Shown here piece after piece: positions 61,930 through 64,000 of a stretch of DNA of 64,000 bases. Numbering within the stretch: the first letter of the stretch is position 1; each line of letters begins with the position of its first letter. The stretch lies in the NCBI RefSeq assembly GCF_000429985.1, contig NZ_AUCX01000010.1, forward strand, positions 124,001 through 188,000, given 5' to 3'. The position numbers and the translations under genes were made by a program. A model generated the notes under the pieces. That model was given only the letters and a program-made list of their open reading frames with translations. It was not told the DNA's origin and made no database searches. This DNA comes from Maridesulfovibrio bastinii DSM 16055 (GTDB lineage: Bacteria > Desulfobacterota > Desulfovibrionia > Desulfovibrionales > Desulfovibrionaceae).

Positions 61930-62148
61930 TTAGGATAATTCTCCTGTAATTTTATACTCTTCATTGTTGGCTTCGATAAGCCCCTTATCAACTAAATCGG
62001 TAAGCATCGCCGGAATCTTTTGAGCTTCTCCATCAGCTAAAACTTTTTGAGCCTCTTCAATCAAATAACCGAGAGGCAGATACTCAGATTTTCCTCTCCT
62101 GAAAAGGGCAGCTAAAAATTTTGGGGTCAGCAGCTTTGTCCTTGCCAT
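61930..62148 (-). CDS. Small protein of unknown function, winged-helix-like
   Basis: A 72-aa protein of which residues 20-70 (LGYLIEEAQKVL, IPAMLTDLVDKGLIEANNEE) resemble a small winged-helix DNA-binding domain by helix pattern and a terminal beta hairpin (YKITGEL), but no family is certain. AAGGAGAATCGGT gives a good ribosome-binding site. It follows the MarC gene on the same strand by about 26 bases and has its own terminator downstream, so the two probably form an operon. Confidence 0.65.
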   Translation of the reverse strand: MARTKLLTPKFLAALFRRGKSEYLPLGYLIEEAQKVLADGEAQKIPAMLTDLVDKGLIEANNEEYKITGELS

Positions 62149-62174
62149 ACCGATTCTCCTTCTAAGAATATCAA

Positions 62175-62768
62175 TTAGAACATAAAATTTTTGATACCAG
62201 TAAATATCATCTGTGCAGCCATTGATGCCACAAATAAGCCTGTTAATCTACTGAGAACATTGAGCCCTCTTCTTCCGAGGACTCTTTTTATGCCCGATGA
62301 AATCACAAGCAGAAAGCCCAAAGTAAGAGTTGCAGCGACTAACGCACTGCATGACAGCAACAACTCCTGAGTACTTTGAACGCCGACACCCATGACCAGC
62401 AGCACACCGATGGTACCGGGGCCGATGGCGACCGGAATAGCCAGAGGAACAACTGCGATATCATCGTCGTCGTTTCCGGCATCAACAGGCTTGCCTCCGC
62501 CTCCGGCCATTTTAAGAGATGAAAGGAAAAGCACGGTACCGGCGCCTATTCTGAACGCATCGATGGTTATTCCGAAGAGCTGAAAAATATATTTACCGAA
62601 GAGGTAAAGAGCCAGACCACTGACTGAAATCGCCAGAGTGGCCTTCAGAGCTGTTTTTAACCGTTTTCCGGACTCATAATCCTGTGTCAGCGATAAAAAC
62701 GTTGAGACAAGAAAAAACGGGGTCATGATGAAGAACAGCTTCAAGTAAATATGAATGAATGATTCCAT
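62175..62768 (-). CDS. MarC-family integral membrane protein
   Basis: A 197-aa protein with six membrane helices arranged as an inverted repeat, as in MarC/UPF0056. PLAIPVAIGPGTIGVLLVMG is the conserved second half motif and MTPFFLVSTFLSLTQDY the first. Despite the name, MarC is not an antibiotic-resistance determinant, and the transported substrate is unknown. Its insert GGGGKPVDAGNDDDDIAV is a low-complexity cytoplasmic loop. Confidence 0.9.
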   Translation of the reverse strand: MESFIHIYLKLFFIMTPFFLVSTFLSLTQDYESGKRLKTALKATLAISVSGLALYLFGKYIFQLFGITIDAFRIGAGTVLFLSSLKMAGGGGKPVDAGNDDDDIAVVPLAIPVAIGPGTIGVLLVMGVGVQSTQELLLSCSALVAATLTLGFLLVISSGIKRVLGRRGLNVLSRLTGLFVASMAAQMIFTGIKNFMF

Positions 62769-62915
62769 CTTATTTCCTGCAATGCAAAATTGAGATTAAA
62801 AAATAAATACCGTTTCCAACTATACAGGGAAACGGCGCAAAAGCCATACATACGACTGGCATGAGAATCAATACATTTCGGTTAAGAGAATAAGAAAATA
62901 TTTCGAATATAACAA

Positions 62916-62953
62916 AAGGGCGGAACAAAATTTTAAAATTTCGTTCCGCCCTT
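62916..62953 (-). terminator. Intrinsic terminator of secA
   Basis: On the minus strand AAGGGCGGAAC with GTTCCGCCCTT, extended inward by complementary A/T tracts (one G-U), forms a long stem about 84 bases after the secA stop, followed by TTTTGTTAT. Confidence 0.88.
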
Positions 62954-63036
62954 CAAGTATCTAATCAGCTTAACAGGCTTAATTATATATTTTTATATAG
63001 TTTAAATCCTGTTTTCAAAGAGACATTTCAATCAAG

Positions 63037-64000
63037 CTATTTACCACAGCATTTTTTATATTTTTTGCCACTTCCGCACGGACAGGGATCGTTCCTGCCA
63101 ACTTTGTTTTCCCGGCGTATAGGCTGTTTTTTCTTTTCTTCGCCTTCAGTGCTGGAATATTCCATGCCCTGCTGTTCCTTGTGCTGGAATTCCTCTTCTG
63201 AAACTTCTTTTTCTATGCGCAGATGGCACAAAGCCCGCAAAGAATTTTCTTTGATGGTTCCAAGCATATCACGGAAGATTTCAAAACCTTCACGCTTGTA
63301 CTCTTCTTTAGGATCTTTCTGGCCGTAACCACGGAGACCGATACCTTCACGCAAGTGGTCCATATTCAGCAGATGCTCTTTCCAGTTGCGGTCAAGCGAT
63401 TCCAGCATGAAGTAACGCAGGATTTCTTCATACTGCTCACCGGCATCATTTGCCAGAACATCAAGACTTTCACGAATCCATTTCTCGGCAACTTCACGCT
63501 CAGGAACACCTTCCTTGAACTCGTCACGTCTGCTGAACCCGAAGACCTCGTCAAGACTGCTCCTGAGAGCTTCCTGAGTCTCTTCGTCCAGAGGACGTCC
63601 TTTAGCCTGCTCTACAGGATAATAAATATTATCAAGCAGCTCCTCGGCAAACTCATCGGTAAAATCATCAAGCTTTTCAGCATTCATGATGTCACGGCGC
63701 AAAGTATAAATAACTTCACGCTGCTGGTTCATGACATTGTCATAATCAAGAAGCTGTTTACGAATTTCGAAGTTATGCCCTTCAACTTTACTCTGAGAAT
63801 TTTCTATAGCCTTGGAAACCATCTTATTTTCAATGGGTTCGCCTTCTTCCATTCCAAGCTTATCCATAATGGTGGCAATACGCTCGGAACCGAAAAGACG
63901 CATCAGGTCATCATCAAGAGCCAGATAAAAACGGGAGCTTCCCGGATCACCCTGACGGCCGGAACGTCCGCGGAGCTGATTATCAATACGTCTTGATTCG
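63037..64000 (-). CDS. secA: Preprotein translocase ATPase SecA, 3' part
   Basis: The C-terminal 320 residues of the SecA motor; the gene begins beyond the right edge. The first visible residues ([20 protein letters not shown]) are the conserved helicase-like motif of nucleotide-binding domain 2, then [12 protein letters not shown], the helical wing and scaffold regions ([22 protein letters not shown]-like [19 protein letters not shown]), and a C-terminal tail with the zinc/SecB-binding motif [18 protein letters not shown]. The linker before the zinc motif is charged ([15 protein letters not shown]). A strong terminator follows the stop. Confidence 0.96.
   Translation of the reverse strand, partial: ESRRIDNQLRGRSGRQGDPGSSRFYLALDDDLMRLFGSERIATIMDKLGMEEGEPIENKMVSKAIENSQSKVEGHNFEIRKQLLDYDNVMNQQREVIYTLRRDIMNAEKLDDFTDEFAEELLDNIYYPVEQAKGRPLDEETQEALRSSLDEVFGFSRRDEFKEGVPEREVAEKWIRESLDVLANDAGEQYEEILRYFMLESLDRNWKEHLLNMDHLREGIGLRGYGQKDPKEEYKREGFEIFRDMLGTIKENSLRALCHLRIEKEVSEEEFQHKEQQGMEYSSTEGEEKKKQPIRRENKVGRNDPCPCGSGKKYKKCCGK

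Noticed and set aside
1-64000. CRISPR arrays, tRNA or rRNA genes, insertion sequences, prophage
   Set aside because: No spaced direct repeats, cloverleaf-like segments, transposase or phage motifs were seen while reading either strand.

Overview
The window looks like a chromosomal segment of a sulfate-reducing deltaproteobacterium of the Desulfovibrio group. It carries the complete dissimilatory sulfate-activation and APS-reduction set (sat, aprBA, qmoABC plus the QmoD-type gene) in the Desulfovibrio-style arrangement. The modest G+C, the AT-rich intergenic stretches and the envelope and flagellar genes fit one of the lower-GC marine lineages (Maridesulfovibrio-like); that assignment is inference from gene content, not from a search. 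I saw no rRNA, tRNA, CRISPR array, insertion sequence or prophage. Almost everything reads as core genome.

Layout. 0-5.3 kb (+): the end of a cobalamin operon (cbiA/cobB 3' end, cbiD, fused cbiET, cbiF, a YjbQ-family gene) with a DNA polymerase IV gene inserted in it. 5.5-11.5 kb: an H-NOX-tailed chemoreceptor, two small proteins, a SpoIIE-type phosphatase receptor and a Cys-rich mini-protein. 11.5-18.4 kb (-): AMMECR1, an APH-type kinase, purN, the fused cobA-hemD and valS. 18.4-21.6 kb (+): a puzzling recoding-like leader, a BPL_N (amidotransferase-like) protein, and a MarR regulator with an O-methyltransferase. 21.9-27.4 kb: a DUF342/FapA protein facing a flagellar-flavoured block (FliD-like protein, truA, motE-like, fliJ). 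27.6-32.5 kb: two unknown proteins and a 7TMR-DISM sensor kinase/NarL-type regulator pair. 32.6-37.5 kb (-): a complete branched-chain amino-acid ABC transporter (livG-livJ-livH-livM-livF). 38.5-48.8 kb: the sulfate respiration locus, aprBA-qmoABC-qmoD on the minus strand, divergent from sat across a 0.9 kb control region. 49.2-55.0 kb (+): a chorismate mutase/EPSP synthase-like fusion that looks catalytically degraded, a coiled-coil mini-gene, aconitase and a PpiD-type foldase. 55.5-61.8 kb (+): argJ, a YfbR-like HD hydrolase, the mlaE-F-D-C-A lipid-transport operon and a phosphodiesterase. 61.9-64 kb (-): a small protein, a MarC-type membrane protein and the 3' part of secA.

How the parts work together. 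Sat activates sulfate to APS, AprBA reduces APS to sulfite, and QmoABC passes menaquinol electrons to AprBA; QmoD is the conserved accessory partner. The uroporphyrinogen methyltransferase/synthase fusion (CobA-HemD) makes precorrin-2, which feeds both the cobalamin genes at the left edge and siroheme for the sulfite reductase that completes the pathway (not in this window).

Items most worth a second look: the degraded shikimate-enzyme fusion beside sat; a hidden 73-codon open frame at 18.4-18.6 kb that can only be entered by a -1 slip on two overlapping slippery heptamers; a 17-bp stem between aprA and qmoA whose only imperfections are G-U wobbles on the transcribed strand; a 17-bp-arm inverted repeat touching the marR start codon; and the H-NOX domain placed at the C-terminus of a chemoreceptor.
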